From CADDYT01 sp035294125 (GTDB taxonomy: Bacteria > Chloroflexota > Ktedonobacteria > Ktedonobacterales > Ktedonobacteraceae), in NCBI GenBank assembly GCA_035294125.1, contig DATGLM010000057.1:62001-126000 (forward strand): DNA of 64,000 nucleotides, read 5' to 3'. Position 1 is the stretch's first letter, and the number at the start of each line of letters is the position of its first letter. Made by a program: the position numbers and the translations under genes. The notes under the pieces were generated by a model. That model was not told where the DNA came from. It saw nothing but the letters and a program-made list of their open reading frames with translations, and made no database searches. This document shows positions 34,025 through 42,940 of this stretch, one piece after another.

Positions 34025-35986
34025 TTACCCGGCAGCCTGCTCTGCTTTCAGCAATTCCGTCAACTTGCTGACGACATCGTAGCGGCCATACGAAGGCATC
34101 AGATAGACGCCCTGTACCATGCTGCGAGCAGAAGCCAGCAGTTCCTGGGCGAGGCGCAGACCTTCCTCATGTCCGTGTTCTCCGGCTGCTCGCATGCGCG
34201 CTCGTACTCTGTCCGGGATGGTAATGCCCGGAACCTCGTTGTGCAGGTATTCTGCGTGTCGCGAGCTGTGTAGCGGGATGCAGCCAAGCAGCATCGGTAT
34301 CGGCGGCTTTCCCACTCTATCAAGGAAGCGCAAGAGCGGTGCCAGCTCGTAAATAGGCTGCGTCATAATGAAGTGCGCGCCTGCTTCGATTTTGCGCCGA
34401 TACTTCTCAATTTCGTGCTCAGCCTCTTCCTCAGTCATGTTCAGATTGAGCGCCGAGCCAATATGGAAGCTGGCCCGTGCCCCGATGGACGAGCCTGCGG
34501 CATCGTGACCCTCGTTCATACCGTGCAAGACACCGATTAAGCCGACCGAATCCACATTCCAGACTCCCGTTGTATTCGGGTAGTCACCGGCCCGGATGGG
34601 GTCGCCCGTTAAGGCCAGGATGTTGCGAATGCCGAGAGCGTGCGCGCCCAGCAATTCCGACTGCAGCGCCATCAGATTGCGGTCTCGCGTGGTGAAGTGG
34701 ATAATCGTCTCGATGCCCAGGTGGTCTTGAATCAGGCGCGCCATGGCGATGCAGCCCATGCGCACCCGCGCCATCGGGCTGTCCGCGATGTTGATGCAAT
34801 CTGCCCCTGCCTGTTGCAAGAGCGCGGCCCCTTCCAGAATCTTTGTCGGGTTCAGTCCCTTTGGCGGGTCAAGCTCCACGCTTACCACGAAATCACCGGC
34901 AGTCAACTTCTCCTGCAGCTTCGTCATTGACCCCTGCGGCGGTAAGATAATCTCCTCTTCGATCAGATTGGCGATGAGAGTCTTGCCGTTGGAAACTGCG
35001 GCACCATTCCCGTTTGCCCTGGATTGCGGCAGCTCTTCACCAATGGAAACGTTAAGGCGCGCTTGTGTCCCGTAGTGTTCGTCGAGGGCTTTGCGCATGG
35101 CCGCTATGTGGCGTGGGGTGGTACCGCAGCAGCCCCCGATAAGCCGGACACCGGAGCGAGCAAAGCGCAGGGCATAATCGGCGAAATAGTCGGGCGTTGC
35201 CATATAGAAAAAACGGTTGCCGATACGGGCAGGGAGACCGGCATTGGGCTGGGCGGAAAAGAGAGCCGGTGTGGAGCGTACCATTTCCGCCTGCTGCTTG
35301 AGGGCCTCGATCATCTCTTGCAGCACATCCAGCGTAGCGGCTGGCCCAACGCTGCAATTCGCGCCCATCACCTCGACATTCAACTCGTTGAGTACCGCCG
35401 CGACTCGCGCAGGCGATTGGCCGGAGAGGGTGTGACCGTCCTCGTAGAAGCTCATCTGCGCTACTACTGGCAAGACACTACCGACCTCTTTTGTCGCCAG
35501 CAAGGCCTGACGTAGTTCCACCAGACTCGAAAATGTCTCGAAGATCAAGAGGTCAGCTCCGCCCTCTATGAGCGCGACGATCTGTTCGCGAAAGATATCA
35601 CGCAGCTCGCTCAGGCGCTGCTCATCCGGCGCTCGTAGCGGTCGCCCGCTTGGCCCGATCGCCCCGGCGATGAAAACGGGCAGACCCGATTCCTCTCTGG
35701 CCTCGCGCGCAAGCTTCACCGCACGCAGATTGATGGCTCGCACCTTATCTGCCAGGTGGTGCTCTTCCAGCTTCACCCCGTTTGCCCCAAAGGTATTGGT
35801 CTCAATAATCTGCGCCCCCGCGAGAATGTATTCGCGATGGATGCTCTGAATGAGTTCCGGCTGTGTCAAATTTAGCTCATCAAAGCACTGCTCATACGTA
35901 ACGCCGCGAGTGTATAACAACGTTCCCATTGCTCCATCACAGAGTAATGGGCGCTGTTGCAGTTGCTCAAGCAACTGGTGCTCCAT
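34025..35986 (-). CDS. Bifunctional homocysteine S-methyltransferase / methylenetetrahydrofolate reductase
   Basis: 653 residues, YitJ-like. The N-terminal Hcy-binding barrel begins LLCDGAMGTLLYTRGV and has the zinc cysteines C211 (GANCSVGP) and C286-C287 (GGCCGTTPRHI). The C-terminal MTHFR/MetF barrel starts near VSVELDPPKGLNP and includes IIHFTTRDRN, ALTGDPIRAGDYP and FIMTQPIYEL. It would reduce methylene-THF and transfer a methyl group to homocysteine, making methionine. The reading frame is open 76 codons further upstream, but the ATG at 35986 matches the family and follows GGGAG. It is divergent from the phosphoribulokinase-like gene. I did not recognise an S-box riboswitch upstream. Confidence 0.93.
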   Translation of the reverse strand: MEHQLLEQLQQRPLLCDGAMGTLLYTRGVTYEQCFDELNLTQPELIQSIHREYILAGAQIIETNTFGANGVKLEEHHLADKVRAINLRAVKLAREAREESGLPVFIAGAIGPSGRPLRAPDEQRLSELRDIFREQIVALIEGGADLLIFETFSSLVELRQALLATKEVGSVLPVVAQMSFYEDGHTLSGQSPARVAAVLNELNVEVMGANCSVGPAATLDVLQEMIEALKQQAEMVRSTPALFSAQPNAGLPARIGNRFFYMATPDYFADYALRFARSGVRLIGGCCGTTPRHIAAMRKALDEHYGTQARLNVSIGEELPQSRANGNGAAVSNGKTLIANLIEEEIILPPQGSMTKLQEKLTAGDFVVSVELDPPKGLNPTKILEGAALLQQAGADCINIADSPMARVRMGCIAMARLIQDHLGIETIIHFTTRDRNLMALQSELLGAHALGIRNILALTGDPIRAGDYPNTTGVWNVDSVGLIGVLHGMNEGHDAAGSSIGARASFHIGSALNLNMTEEEAEHEIEKYRRKIEAGAHFIMTQPIYELAPLLRFLDRVGKPPIPMLLGCIPLHSSRHAEYLHNEVPGITIPDRVRARMRAAGEHGHEEGLRLAQELLASARSMVQGVYLMPSYGRYDVVSKLTELLKAEQAAG

Positions 35987-36286
35987 AAAAATACTCCCTG
36001 CTGATCTATCGATAACACTCGTCGCCTCTATTGTACCGTGTTTTCTGGCAAAACGTAATATGAGAGAAGGCTCTATAGCAGAACACAGGCTTTCTCTGCT
36101 ATACTTATGATAGTATCTTTTCTGATAGGAGGGAGAGGAGAACTCCTTTTGCCACTGACGGCAAGTGCTCAAAGTAGAAAGGGAGAATGCATGCAGACAG
36201 ACAAAGGCGTCCACCGCAGTGCAGGTACATTACGAGTTTCAAACAACCCGGCAATTCAGAAACAACTGGCTGCTGAGCAGTAGCCA
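35987..36286. other. Divergent intergenic region
   Basis: Separates the methyltransferase/MTHFR gene from the kinase gene. It holds an imperfect AGAGAAGGC/GCTTTCTCT hairpin (about 36064-36096), a TATACT at 36100-36105 without a clear -35, and a purine-rich run (36126-36140). No gene is convincing. Confidence 0.4.
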
Positions 36287-37261
36287 ATGGGAAGTGGCAC
36301 AGGTATGCAACAGCGTCTGGTGGTCGCAGTCTGTGGCGATAGCGGGTCGGGAAAAACAACCTTGACCGATGGGATGGTGCGTGTCTTCGGTCAAGACCGA
36401 ATTACCCACCTCTGTCTGGATGATTATCACACTCTTGATCGTGCGACGCGTCTGCGTACAGGTATTACCGCCCTGAACCCGGAGGCAAATAATATCCCTT
36501 TAATGACCGAACATATTCGCCGTCTTGCGCGTGGAGAAAGCATCATCAAGCCGGTTTATGACCATAAAACTGGCACCATTGGCGGCCCGGTTGAACTCCA
36601 TCCCGCCGATATCCTCATCGTCCACGGTCTGCACCCACTATTCACAGAGGAGTTACGCAGCCTCTCTCATGTACGTATTTATCTTGACCCGGAGACTGCC
36701 CTGTTGCAGCAGTGGAAAATCATGCGCGACAGCACCTCTCGTGGCTATACTGTTGAGCAGGTACGCCAGCAGATGGCGGCCCGCCGTCGTGACAGCAAGC
36801 TCTACATCCAGCCGCAAAAGCACTATGCCGATATCGTTATCCGTTTCTCGCGGGGCAGCCTCTACTACCGCACGCACGACCTCGCCCACCTGGATGTGCG
36901 CCTCATCGAGGCAAAACACGCTCCCAAAATCGACCTCAGCGATGTGCTGGAGGTCTCGCAAAACGGCCATCGTCCGGCCCTGCGCCTCCTCGAAGAGGCA
37001 TATGCCGGTGAGATGCGCGATGTACTTGAGATCGACGGCAATATTAGCCATCAGAAAGCCTGCGAACTGGAAGATTGCATCTGGTCGCACATGGAAGAAG
37101 CCAGCCACCTGCGCCCGGAACGTCTCGCCCATCTCGGCCTCTTCTACGTCGGCAACGTCCTGCGCCAGAGCGATCCCCTGGCCCTCACCCAGCTCATCAT
37201 CCTCTACCACGTCTTCAGCAAATTACGCGAAATGTCCCCCGAAGCCGCCTCTGAGTATTAG
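36287..37261 (+). CDS. Phosphoribulokinase/uridine kinase family protein
   Basis: 324 residues. P-loop GDSGSGKTT (17-25), LCLDDYHTLDR, then KPVYDHKTGTIGGPVEL and RIYLDPETALLQQWKIMRD, all typical of phosphoribulokinase rather than uridine kinase. It would phosphorylate ribulose 5-phosphate or a related sugar with ATP. No RuBisCO or other Calvin-cycle gene is in the window, so a carbon-fixing role is unproven; homologues in heterotrophs have other or unknown roles. An in-frame stop lies just before the ATG at 36287; no strong ribosome site is seen, and the ATG at 36305 is an alternative. Confidence 0.85.
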   Translation: MGSGTGMQQRLVVAVCGDSGSGKTTLTDGMVRVFGQDRITHLCLDDYHTLDRATRLRTGITALNPEANNIPLMTEHIRRLARGESIIKPVYDHKTGTIGGPVELHPADILIVHGLHPLFTEELRSLSHVRIYLDPETALLQQWKIMRDSTSRGYTVEQVRQQMAARRRDSKLYIQPQKHYADIVIRFSRGSLYYRTHDLAHLDVRLIEAKHAPKIDLSDVLEVSQNGHRPALRLLEEAYAGEMRDVLEIDGNISHQKACELEDCIWSHMEEASHLRPERLAHLGLFYVGNVLRQSDPLALTQLIILYHVFSKLREMSPEAASEY

Positions 37262-37324
37262 TTACAGTTTCCTTGATGGTCTGGGCTTCAGCGAATGTTT
37301 TGCTTGATATTTTTCTCCCGCTTG

Positions 37325-37360
37325 CAAAAATAGGCCAGCTAGCCTCGTGGCTAGCTGGCC
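37325..37360 (-). terminator. Terminator downstream of hsp20
   Basis: GGCCAGCTAGCC (37333-37344) and its complement (37349-37360) around TCGT, followed on the leftward strand by TATTTTTG. It lies 45 bases after the Hsp20 stop. Confidence 0.8.
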
Positions 37361-37404
37361 TGATCTATAGAGAAGCACTACGAAAGTAACAAGCTACAAA
37401 ACTG

Positions 37405-37842
37405 TTATTTTGCGTTGACTTTCAGGGTGCGGGCTTTGACATGCTCGGCTTTGGGCAGGTTCAGGTAGAGGACGCCATTGCTGGTCGTGGCCTCGGCGCG
37501 CTCAGGATTGATGGGGGTGGGCAACGTAAACGTCTGCTGGAACTGCCCGGACGGGAAGCTCTGCCACAGTGCGGTCGCGCCTTCGGGAGCGGGCATCTTG
37601 ACTTCCCACTTCAGAGTAATCGTATCTTGCTGTGTGGTGATGTCGACGTCTTCCGGGTTAACTCCAGGCATGGGCATCTGCAAAATGAAACCTTCTGGCG
37701 TCTCATACAGGTTGGCGTTCACTGTGCGCCCATTCCAGCCAAACTGGCGGGGAGAGATAAAACTGTCTTCAAACAGGCGATCCATCGCCTCGCGCAGGGA
37801 AACAACCTCGTTGAATGGATTGTACCGCGTCAGGTTTGCCAT
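37405..37842 (-). CDS. Small heat-shock protein Hsp20/alpha-crystallin
   Basis: 145 residues. Starts MANLTRYNPFNEVVSLREAMDRLFED, the usual Hsp20 N-terminus, then the alpha-crystallin domain (NLYETPEGFILQMPMPGVNP, DITTQQDTITLKWEV) ending GVLYLNLPKAEHVKARTLKV. ATP-independent holdase that keeps unfolding proteins soluble. AAAGGAG precedes the ATG. No CIRCE element was found; instead an imperfect palindrome (37909-37935) lies about 70 bases upstream and may bind a regulator. The transcript ends at a clear hairpin. Confidence 0.95.
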   Translation of the reverse strand: MANLTRYNPFNEVVSLREAMDRLFEDSFISPRQFGWNGRTVNANLYETPEGFILQMPMPGVNPEDVDITTQQDTITLKWEVKMPAPEGATALWQSFPSGQFQQTFTLPTPINPERAEATTSNGVLYLNLPKAEHVKARTLKVNAK

Positions 37843-38252
37843 AAAAGTATCTCCTTTCGCTTCACTTACTGGTTTGCTTATTTATATCGTTATTGTTGTT
37901 TGTTCTTACCGACCTTGTTCACTTGAACGAGTCGGTTGTTTTCTCTGTCCATAAGATAACCTGAGGGACGTTAGAAGAACGTATGTGAATTGTAAGAGTT
38001 TTGTTAGAAAACCTGATATTATCCCTATCAAGTTTCTTCAAATCGCATAGTATAGCAGGGCCATGACACTCCTACGTGACAAGATCAGAAGCGGGAGGAA
38101 AAACGTTTGTTTGAGAGACTCGAAAGACAACAACGCTACCCTCATTTGAAGAGGGCAGCGTTGTCACTGGTAGAGAGCATTAATCCTCATCCCTGCGCCT
38201 GGAAGCTGTTATTCTCTATCAAGGCAGGGGCACTTGAATGCTCAGCGCAACA
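37843..38252. other. Intergenic region between hsp20 and the S53 peptidase gene
   Basis: About 410 bases without a supported gene. Contains the palindrome at 37909-37935 and a hairpin CAACGCTACCCTC/GAGGGCAGCGTTG (38131-38143, 38151-38163; one mismatched pair) that probably ends the leftward S53 transcript, followed by TTGTCTTTC. Confidence 0.6.
37909..37935. promoter_or_regulatory. Operator-like palindrome upstream of hsp20
   Basis: CCGACCTTGTTCA and TGAACGAGTCGG face each other around CT, with one extra base in the left arm. It is not the CIRCE or HAIR sequence. A role in heat-shock control is a guess from position. Confidence 0.4.
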
Positions 38253-39608
38253 TTACCACTTGAAGGCTGTCTTTGATGTGGACGTCAGGCCGAAGGTATT
38301 ACCGAGAATGAGAGAGCCCAGGCCTGTAACAGGGTCCCAACCGGTAGTGGTGCTGTAGCCAGGGATACCGGTAGTAACCAGGGCGTTGGTACCTACAGTG
38401 ATATCGTGGAAGTATTCGCTGTAGCCGTGCCTGGCAAATCCTTCATAGAGAGTAGGGTTGATGTTGCCCTGGCGACCAAACACCTGATTGACCAGCGCGA
38501 GCTCACCAGCCATCTGCGGAGAACCGGCACTTGTACCACCGAAGATGTAGAAGCCGCTATTGCTGCCCAGGAAACCCAGATGAACCAGCACGCCGCCGTT
38601 CACGCTTGCGTTGTAAGCAATATCCGGCACACCGCGCTGCGTCTTATTATGGTTAAAATCGACCTGGTATGCGGGGCGTGAGTACACGCTGCTGTAGCCG
38701 CCGCCGCTGGCTCCATCAACGATATCTGTCTCGTTCCAGGCCTGCTCGCCATAATAGATGCCGGAAGACGTGTTCGCGTTGAGGTAGGTGCCACCAACAC
38801 CCGTTACCAGAGGATCGCTGGCCGGGGTGCTGACTGCCTGAATGTAACCATTGCCGTTACAGGCGGGCTGTGCAGAGCCATTATCGCCTGCGGAGGCAAA
38901 AATGGTGATGCCCTTGTCGACAGCATTCTGGAACACCTGGTGCTGTGCTGCCATGAGGGTGGGGTCCATGCAGGCTTCTGCTTCACCAAAGCTCATTGAG
39001 ATAACGGAACCGAGATTGTTTTTCACTGCATACTGGATGGCGTTGAAAATGTCCGTATCTTGATTGGACTTCGCCAGTACAAGGTCGATGGTGGCATAAG
39101 GAGCAATGGCATGCGCCCACTGCACATCGAGAGAAATTTCCTCCGCCCAACCCACTTGATTGGGATCATTCGGATTCCACGGCGTCAGGCCGTCTGGTGC
39201 GATGATGTTCAATGTTGAGAAGTGCAAACCGAAGGTCAGGTTGAATGTTTTCAGATCTTGTCGGACCGTTGGGCTCTGGAAGGCATCGATAATCACAATC
39301 GTCTGCCCGGCGCCGTCCACGCCATCCTTGAGCAGAGGCTGGGTGTCATAGGCAACGCGCATCTGATAGGGGCTGTAGCAGCGCACCAGAGCGCCCGGCT
39401 CCTGGCAGGTAAACAGGTTGTGTTTGCCATCGAATGTTGTCGGAGTAGTAGCAGGTTTCACTTTAATGGGATGAGATTTATAAGGCGCTGCTGCGTGGAC
39501 AGCCGAGCCTACCCCGTGGAAATAGAATGCGCCCGCGAGAATGCCGAGGAGCAAGACGAACGCTACTCCTGCGCTCACAAAGCGACCGGAAGTCTTGAGA
39601 TTCTTCAC
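38253..39608 (-). CDS. S53 family (sedolisin/kumamolisin) serine-carboxyl peptidase
   Basis: 451 residues, GTG start after AAGGAGGG. N-terminal signal peptide or anchor (VSAGVAFVLLLGILAGAFYF, 11-30), short spacer, then the catalytic domain: E157 and D161 in AEEISLD, oxyanion Asp242 in ASAGDNGS, nucleophile Ser360 in FGGTSAGSP, and a C-terminal calcium loop near YFHDITVG. A secreted endopeptidase, usually acid-active. Classic members have a large activation propeptide before the catalytic domain; here only about 60 residues separate signal and core, so it may be made without one. Stands alone with its own terminator. Confidence 0.92.
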   Translation of the reverse strand: MKNLKTSGRFVSAGVAFVLLLGILAGAFYFHGVGSAVHAAAPYKSHPIKVKPATTPTTFDGKHNLFTCQEPGALVRCYSPYQMRVAYDTQPLLKDGVDGAGQTIVIIDAFQSPTVRQDLKTFNLTFGLHFSTLNIIAPDGLTPWNPNDPNQVGWAEEISLDVQWAHAIAPYATIDLVLAKSNQDTDIFNAIQYAVKNNLGSVISMSFGEAEACMDPTLMAAQHQVFQNAVDKGITIFASAGDNGSAQPACNGNGYIQAVSTPASDPLVTGVGGTYLNANTSSGIYYGEQAWNETDIVDGASGGGYSSVYSRPAYQVDFNHNKTQRGVPDIAYNASVNGGVLVHLGFLGSNSGFYIFGGTSAGSPQMAGELALVNQVFGRQGNINPTLYEGFARHGYSEYFHDITVGTNALVTTGIPGYSTTTGWDPVTGLGSLILGNTFGLTSTSKTAFKW

Positions 39609-39880
39609 AGAGAAGATCCCTCCTTTTCGTAACGATTTTCAACAATCTTACGTGGATTTTGCTGTCTTTTGTCCTGGCCCGCAAAAGACATATCAATATA
39701 TGAATAGAGTGGCGACGTCAGAAGAGGAGCGCGATCTAACACTACCTCGTTCCAACCTGCCTTACATTCACCTACAATTATGCTGTATAGCCTCGTCGTT
39801 TGTGAATGGTAGGGTGGTTAAGAGCTAGTTGAATATTGGTAAAGATTTCATGGTCACCTTAACCAGATTCACGTGTTTTG

Positions 39881-40337
39881 TCAGGCAGAGAGCACGTAAG
39901 GGAAGAGTTGGACGAGGTTGCCGCCATCTCGGCGCTGCCAGTACCGCGCCTGCAATACCACCCAGGATTTTGTAGAAAGAGACATAGACCGTATCGAAGA
40001 GGGCTGCGATTTTCCTGTATTCGCGTCCATAGAAGGGCTGGCATTCCCATAGCCGCGCACCATCCAGATGAAGCACAATACCTCGTTCCCTTGCCCGATC
40101 TGTGAGAGCAGTCAGGTCTTCCCATGCAGGAAGCTGCCCTCCGATCTCGCGTTGTGGCAGCTCAATCAGCAGCGCGGCCAGCGGCTCGGCCACCTTTTTC
40201 ACGTCTTCAAGGGTGAGGAGGCGCTGCGATTCCCCCAGCAAGATGCCGGGGAGATGATGCAATCGCTGGTAGCCATGTTGCTCGTGTATTTCCAGGTGGC
40301 AGGTAGGGTGAAAAATGCAGAGGAGTAGGAGGAACAT
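39881..40337 (-). pseudogene. Broken low-specificity L-threonine aldolase gene
   Basis: The leftward frame from about 40316 reads FHPTCHLEIHEQHGYQR..., then HLDGARLWE and SFYKILGGIAGAVLA with the PLP-binding Lys, all typical of threonine aldolase. At about 39950 similarity moves to another frame (RYWQRRDGGNLVQLFPYVLS) with some residues missing between, then stops at 39881. The N-terminal third and the C-terminal domain are absent. A decayed PLP enzyme gene; no function is expected. Confidence 0.8.
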
Positions 40338-40472
40338 GGAACAGATTGCTGTGTGTTTCAGGAGACGCCTGCTGATAAATACAATATAATGGTGAGAGAA
40401 AACATTGTTGGCTGGACGTTAATACCATATCTTTGTTCCGCGCATGTGTTCATCGAAAAGGAGTTTTCTATC

Positions 40473-42086
40473 ATGGCCTCTATTTCCGGCGCTCAAGCGC
40501 TGATTGCCACGCTTCGCTCTCATGGCGTCGACACGCTTTTTGGTATTCCCGGTGTGCATACGCTGCCCATCTATGATGTGCTCTATAGAGAACCGGGCCT
40601 GCGGCATGTTCTGGCTCGCCATGAGCAGGGAGCGGGCTTTATGGCTGATGGCTATGCTCGTGTCAGTGCCAAACCAGGTGTCGTGTGTACCATTACCGGG
40701 CCGGGTGTAACTAACGTGGCGACGCCGGTTGCCAGCGCCTATGCCGATTCCGTGCCTCTGCTTGTTATCAGCACCAGTCTGCCACGCGCTTCTGTTGGCA
40801 GGCAGCGCGGTGAGTTGCACGAGGTCAAGGACCAGTTTGGGATGATGGAAGCACTGGCAGGCTGGGCGCGTGTGGTCACGCAGGTGGAAGAGATTCCCGA
40901 TGCCCTGCGCGCAGCTTTTCGGGCGATGCGCAGCAGCCGCGCGCGTGGTGCATACCTGCAAATTCCGCTGGACCTTTTGATGGTCGAGGCCGAGATGGAG
41001 ATTCCCGAACCTGCCCCCGCTACACCTCCCTGTCCCTCACAGGAGCAGGTTGCCGCGCTGGTACGGATGCTGACTGAAGCAGAACGCCCCTTGATTATTG
41101 CGGGAGCGGGTGTCTCTCGGGCGGGAGCGAACGACCATCTGGCGCGGCTGGCTGGACGGTTGGGAGCGCCTGTCCTGCTGGGTCACAAGAGCCACGATGT
41201 GCTGTCCGCTGATCATCCGCTGGTTATAACTATGACCAGCTATGGCATGCCCGATGAGATGCGCGCGCTGCTAGCTGAATCGGACATGGCACTGGTGGTT
41301 GGCAGTAAACTGGGCGCGGGACGCACCAGTAACGGGCGATTAGTTCTGCCGAAGACGTTGGCGCAGATCGATATTGACCCGGCGGAAATTGGACGCCAGT
41401 ATCCGGTCAGCCTGGGTATAATGGCCGATGCTCGCCTTGCGCTGGATGCCCTGCTCGCTGCTTTGCAAGAGACGCCTCGTCAATGGGTTTCGCGAGCAGC
41501 GGAAGTGGCGACTGCGCGGGAAGCGATACAGACAAATGTCCGGCGTGTTTTTGGCGAATCTATCGACCTGCTCGCTGCTGTGCGTGAGGGACTGCCGCCT
41601 AACGGGCTGGTCGTGGCGGATATGACTATGCTCGGCTATGCCAGCGCCGAATATCTGCCTGTCTATGAGCCACACAGCTATATCCATGCTTCCGAATTGT
41701 GCTCCATTGGCTGCGGACTGCCGATGGCAATTGGCGCGAAAGCGGGTACGCCCCAACGTCCTGTCGTGACGCTCTGTGGCGATGGCGGCTTCCTGCTCAA
41801 CGTAGGCGAACTGGCAACGGCTGTACAGGAGCAACTTGACGTGGTAGTGGTCATCTTCAACGATTCCACCTATACCGCTGTCAAACGCGATCAGGCGCGG
41901 CGTTTTGGCAGGCGCTACATCGCGACCGATTTGCAGGCTCCCGATTACGTTGCCCTTGCCCGTGCCTTCAATATGAAGGGCGTGCGTGTAGAATCTCCGC
42001 GGGAGTTGAGCGAGGCCGTTCAGGATGCAACAACACATCCCGGCTCAACCCTCATCGATGTCCCTCTGCCTCCTCGCCAGTGGTGA
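40473..42086 (+). CDS. Thiamine-diphosphate-dependent decarboxylase/acetolactate synthase-like enzyme
   Basis: 537 residues in three domains. Catalytic Glu in ARHEQGAGFMADGYARVS, the middle domain around RPLIIAGAGVSRAG, and the ThDP-binding GDGGFLLNVGELATAV...NDSTY in the C-terminal domain. The N-terminal part (GIPGVHTLPIYD, ITGPGVTNVATPVASAYADSVPLLVIS) resembles 5-guanidino-2-oxopentanoate decarboxylase (AruI) as much as biosynthetic acetolactate synthase. No small regulatory subunit (ilvH) is adjacent, which favours a catabolic 2-oxoacid decarboxylase or ligase. I chose the ATG at 40473, after AAGGAG (40459-40464), over an upstream in-frame start. Confidence 0.85.
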   Translation: MASISGAQALIATLRSHGVDTLFGIPGVHTLPIYDVLYREPGLRHVLARHEQGAGFMADGYARVSAKPGVVCTITGPGVTNVATPVASAYADSVPLLVISTSLPRASVGRQRGELHEVKDQFGMMEALAGWARVVTQVEEIPDALRAAFRAMRSSRARGAYLQIPLDLLMVEAEMEIPEPAPATPPCPSQEQVAALVRMLTEAERPLIIAGAGVSRAGANDHLARLAGRLGAPVLLGHKSHDVLSADHPLVITMTSYGMPDEMRALLAESDMALVVGSKLGAGRTSNGRLVLPKTLAQIDIDPAEIGRQYPVSLGIMADARLALDALLAALQETPRQWVSRAAEVATAREAIQTNVRRVFGESIDLLAAVREGLPPNGLVVADMTMLGYASAEYLPVYEPHSYIHASELCSIGCGLPMAIGAKAGTPQRPVVTLCGDGGFLLNVGELATAVQEQLDVVVVIFNDSTYTAVKRDQARRFGRRYIATDLQAPDYVALARAFNMKGVRVESPRELSEAVQDATTHPGSTLIDVPLPPRQW

Positions 42087-42151
42087 GATAAAATCTGTAG
42101 GGTCGCGATTATGAGCTTTGACGAACAAGGTTGGTAATCAAACCAGGCCGT

Positions 42152-42243
42152 AGGCCCCGATTGATCCCAGGTAGCCCCGATTGATTGGCAAAATCGGCAA
42201 GGCGGGCCAATAAATTGGCGTTTCCCGCGATCAATCGGGGCCT
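42152..42243. repeat. Nested palindromic intergenic element
   Basis: AGGCCCCGATTGATC (42152-42166) pairs exactly with 42229-42243. Inside are a second direct copy, AGCCCCGATTGATT (42173-42186), and a small GCCAA/TTGGC hairpin (42206-42219). It lies after the ThDP-enzyme gene. It could act as a terminator, but the repeat structure looks more like a dispersed REP or MITE unit. Confidence 0.6.
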
Positions 42244-42352
42244 GTAGGTGATCTTACTGGCTACGGAGGGAGAAAACGAGACAAAAGCACCTGCTCAGAC
42301 ATTGTTATAAACAGAGCACCTGAATTCAGCACTTGTATATAAATGGAGACTT

Positions 42353-42940
42353 ATGGATGCCGTAGAGGATGAGTCTCAACTGGTCATTGCTGCCTGTCGA
42401 GGATCAGTAGCTGCTTTCGAGAGCCTGGTAGTAGCCTATGAACCTCGCATCAGGCGCATGATCTATAGTATGACGAATGATATGCAACTGACACAGGACC
42501 TGTGCCAGGAAACTTTCCTGGCTGCGTACAGATCTCTGTCGCGCATGAATGGCGAGGAGCTGCGCTTTGCGCCCTGGCTCTATCGTATTGCCTTGAATCA
42601 GGTGCGCACTGAGTGGAGGCGGCGCAAACACGTGTCCCTGATCCCTTTTCTGCCTCCGCAGGGAAATGAGGAGGTTTTTAACGAGCAAGGTGAGGAGTTC
42701 TTAGTGAGCGAAGTGCAGTTTGAGGAACAGGTAGTGGAACTTGATCTGGTGCGGCAGGTACTGGCACAATTACCGCCAACCTCGGCTCTGTGCTTGCTGC
42801 TGGATGCCGAGGGCTTCTCGTACAATGAGATTGCCGAAACGCTGCACGATTCACTCTCTGCTGTGCGCAGCCGCCTCTCACGTGCTCGACAGTCTTTTCA
42901 GCGTCTTTACCGGCAGCTTAGTCAGGAGGGAGGAGCATGA
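42353..42940 (+). CDS. ECF sigma-70 factor
   Basis: 195 residues. Region 2 at about 20-90 (EPRIRRMIYSMTNDMQLTQDLCQETFLAAYRSL, then APWLYRIALNQVRTEWRRR) and region 4 at about 130-190 (LPPTSALCLLLDAEGFSYNEIAETL, HTH SAVRSRLSRARQSF). Directs RNA polymerase to a small regulon, probably including its own promoter. GGAG precedes the ATG. Its last four bases overlap the start of the next gene (ATGA), which encodes a membrane protein with an anti-sigma zinc motif, so the pair should be a sigma/anti-sigma switch sensing something outside the membrane. Confidence 0.93.
   Translation: MDAVEDESQLVIAACRGSVAAFESLVVAYEPRIRRMIYSMTNDMQLTQDLCQETFLAAYRSLSRMNGEELRFAPWLYRIALNQVRTEWRRRKHVSLIPFLPPQGNEEVFNEQGEEFLVSEVQFEEQVVELDLVRQVLAQLPPTSALCLLLDAEGFSYNEIAETLHDSLSAVRSRLSRARQSFQRLYRQLSQEGGA

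Noticed and set aside
35987..36286. S-box (SAM) riboswitch upstream of the methionine gene
   Set aside because: Looked for because of the gene's role; the expected conserved helices and terminator are not seen on the leftward strand.
37843..37990. CIRCE element for hsp20
   Set aside because: TTAGCACTC/GAGTGCTAA is absent; a different palindrome is present.
42152..42243. CRISPR array
   Set aside because: Only two direct copies with a very short spacer, plus an inverted copy; structure is palindromic, not array-like, and no cas genes are present.
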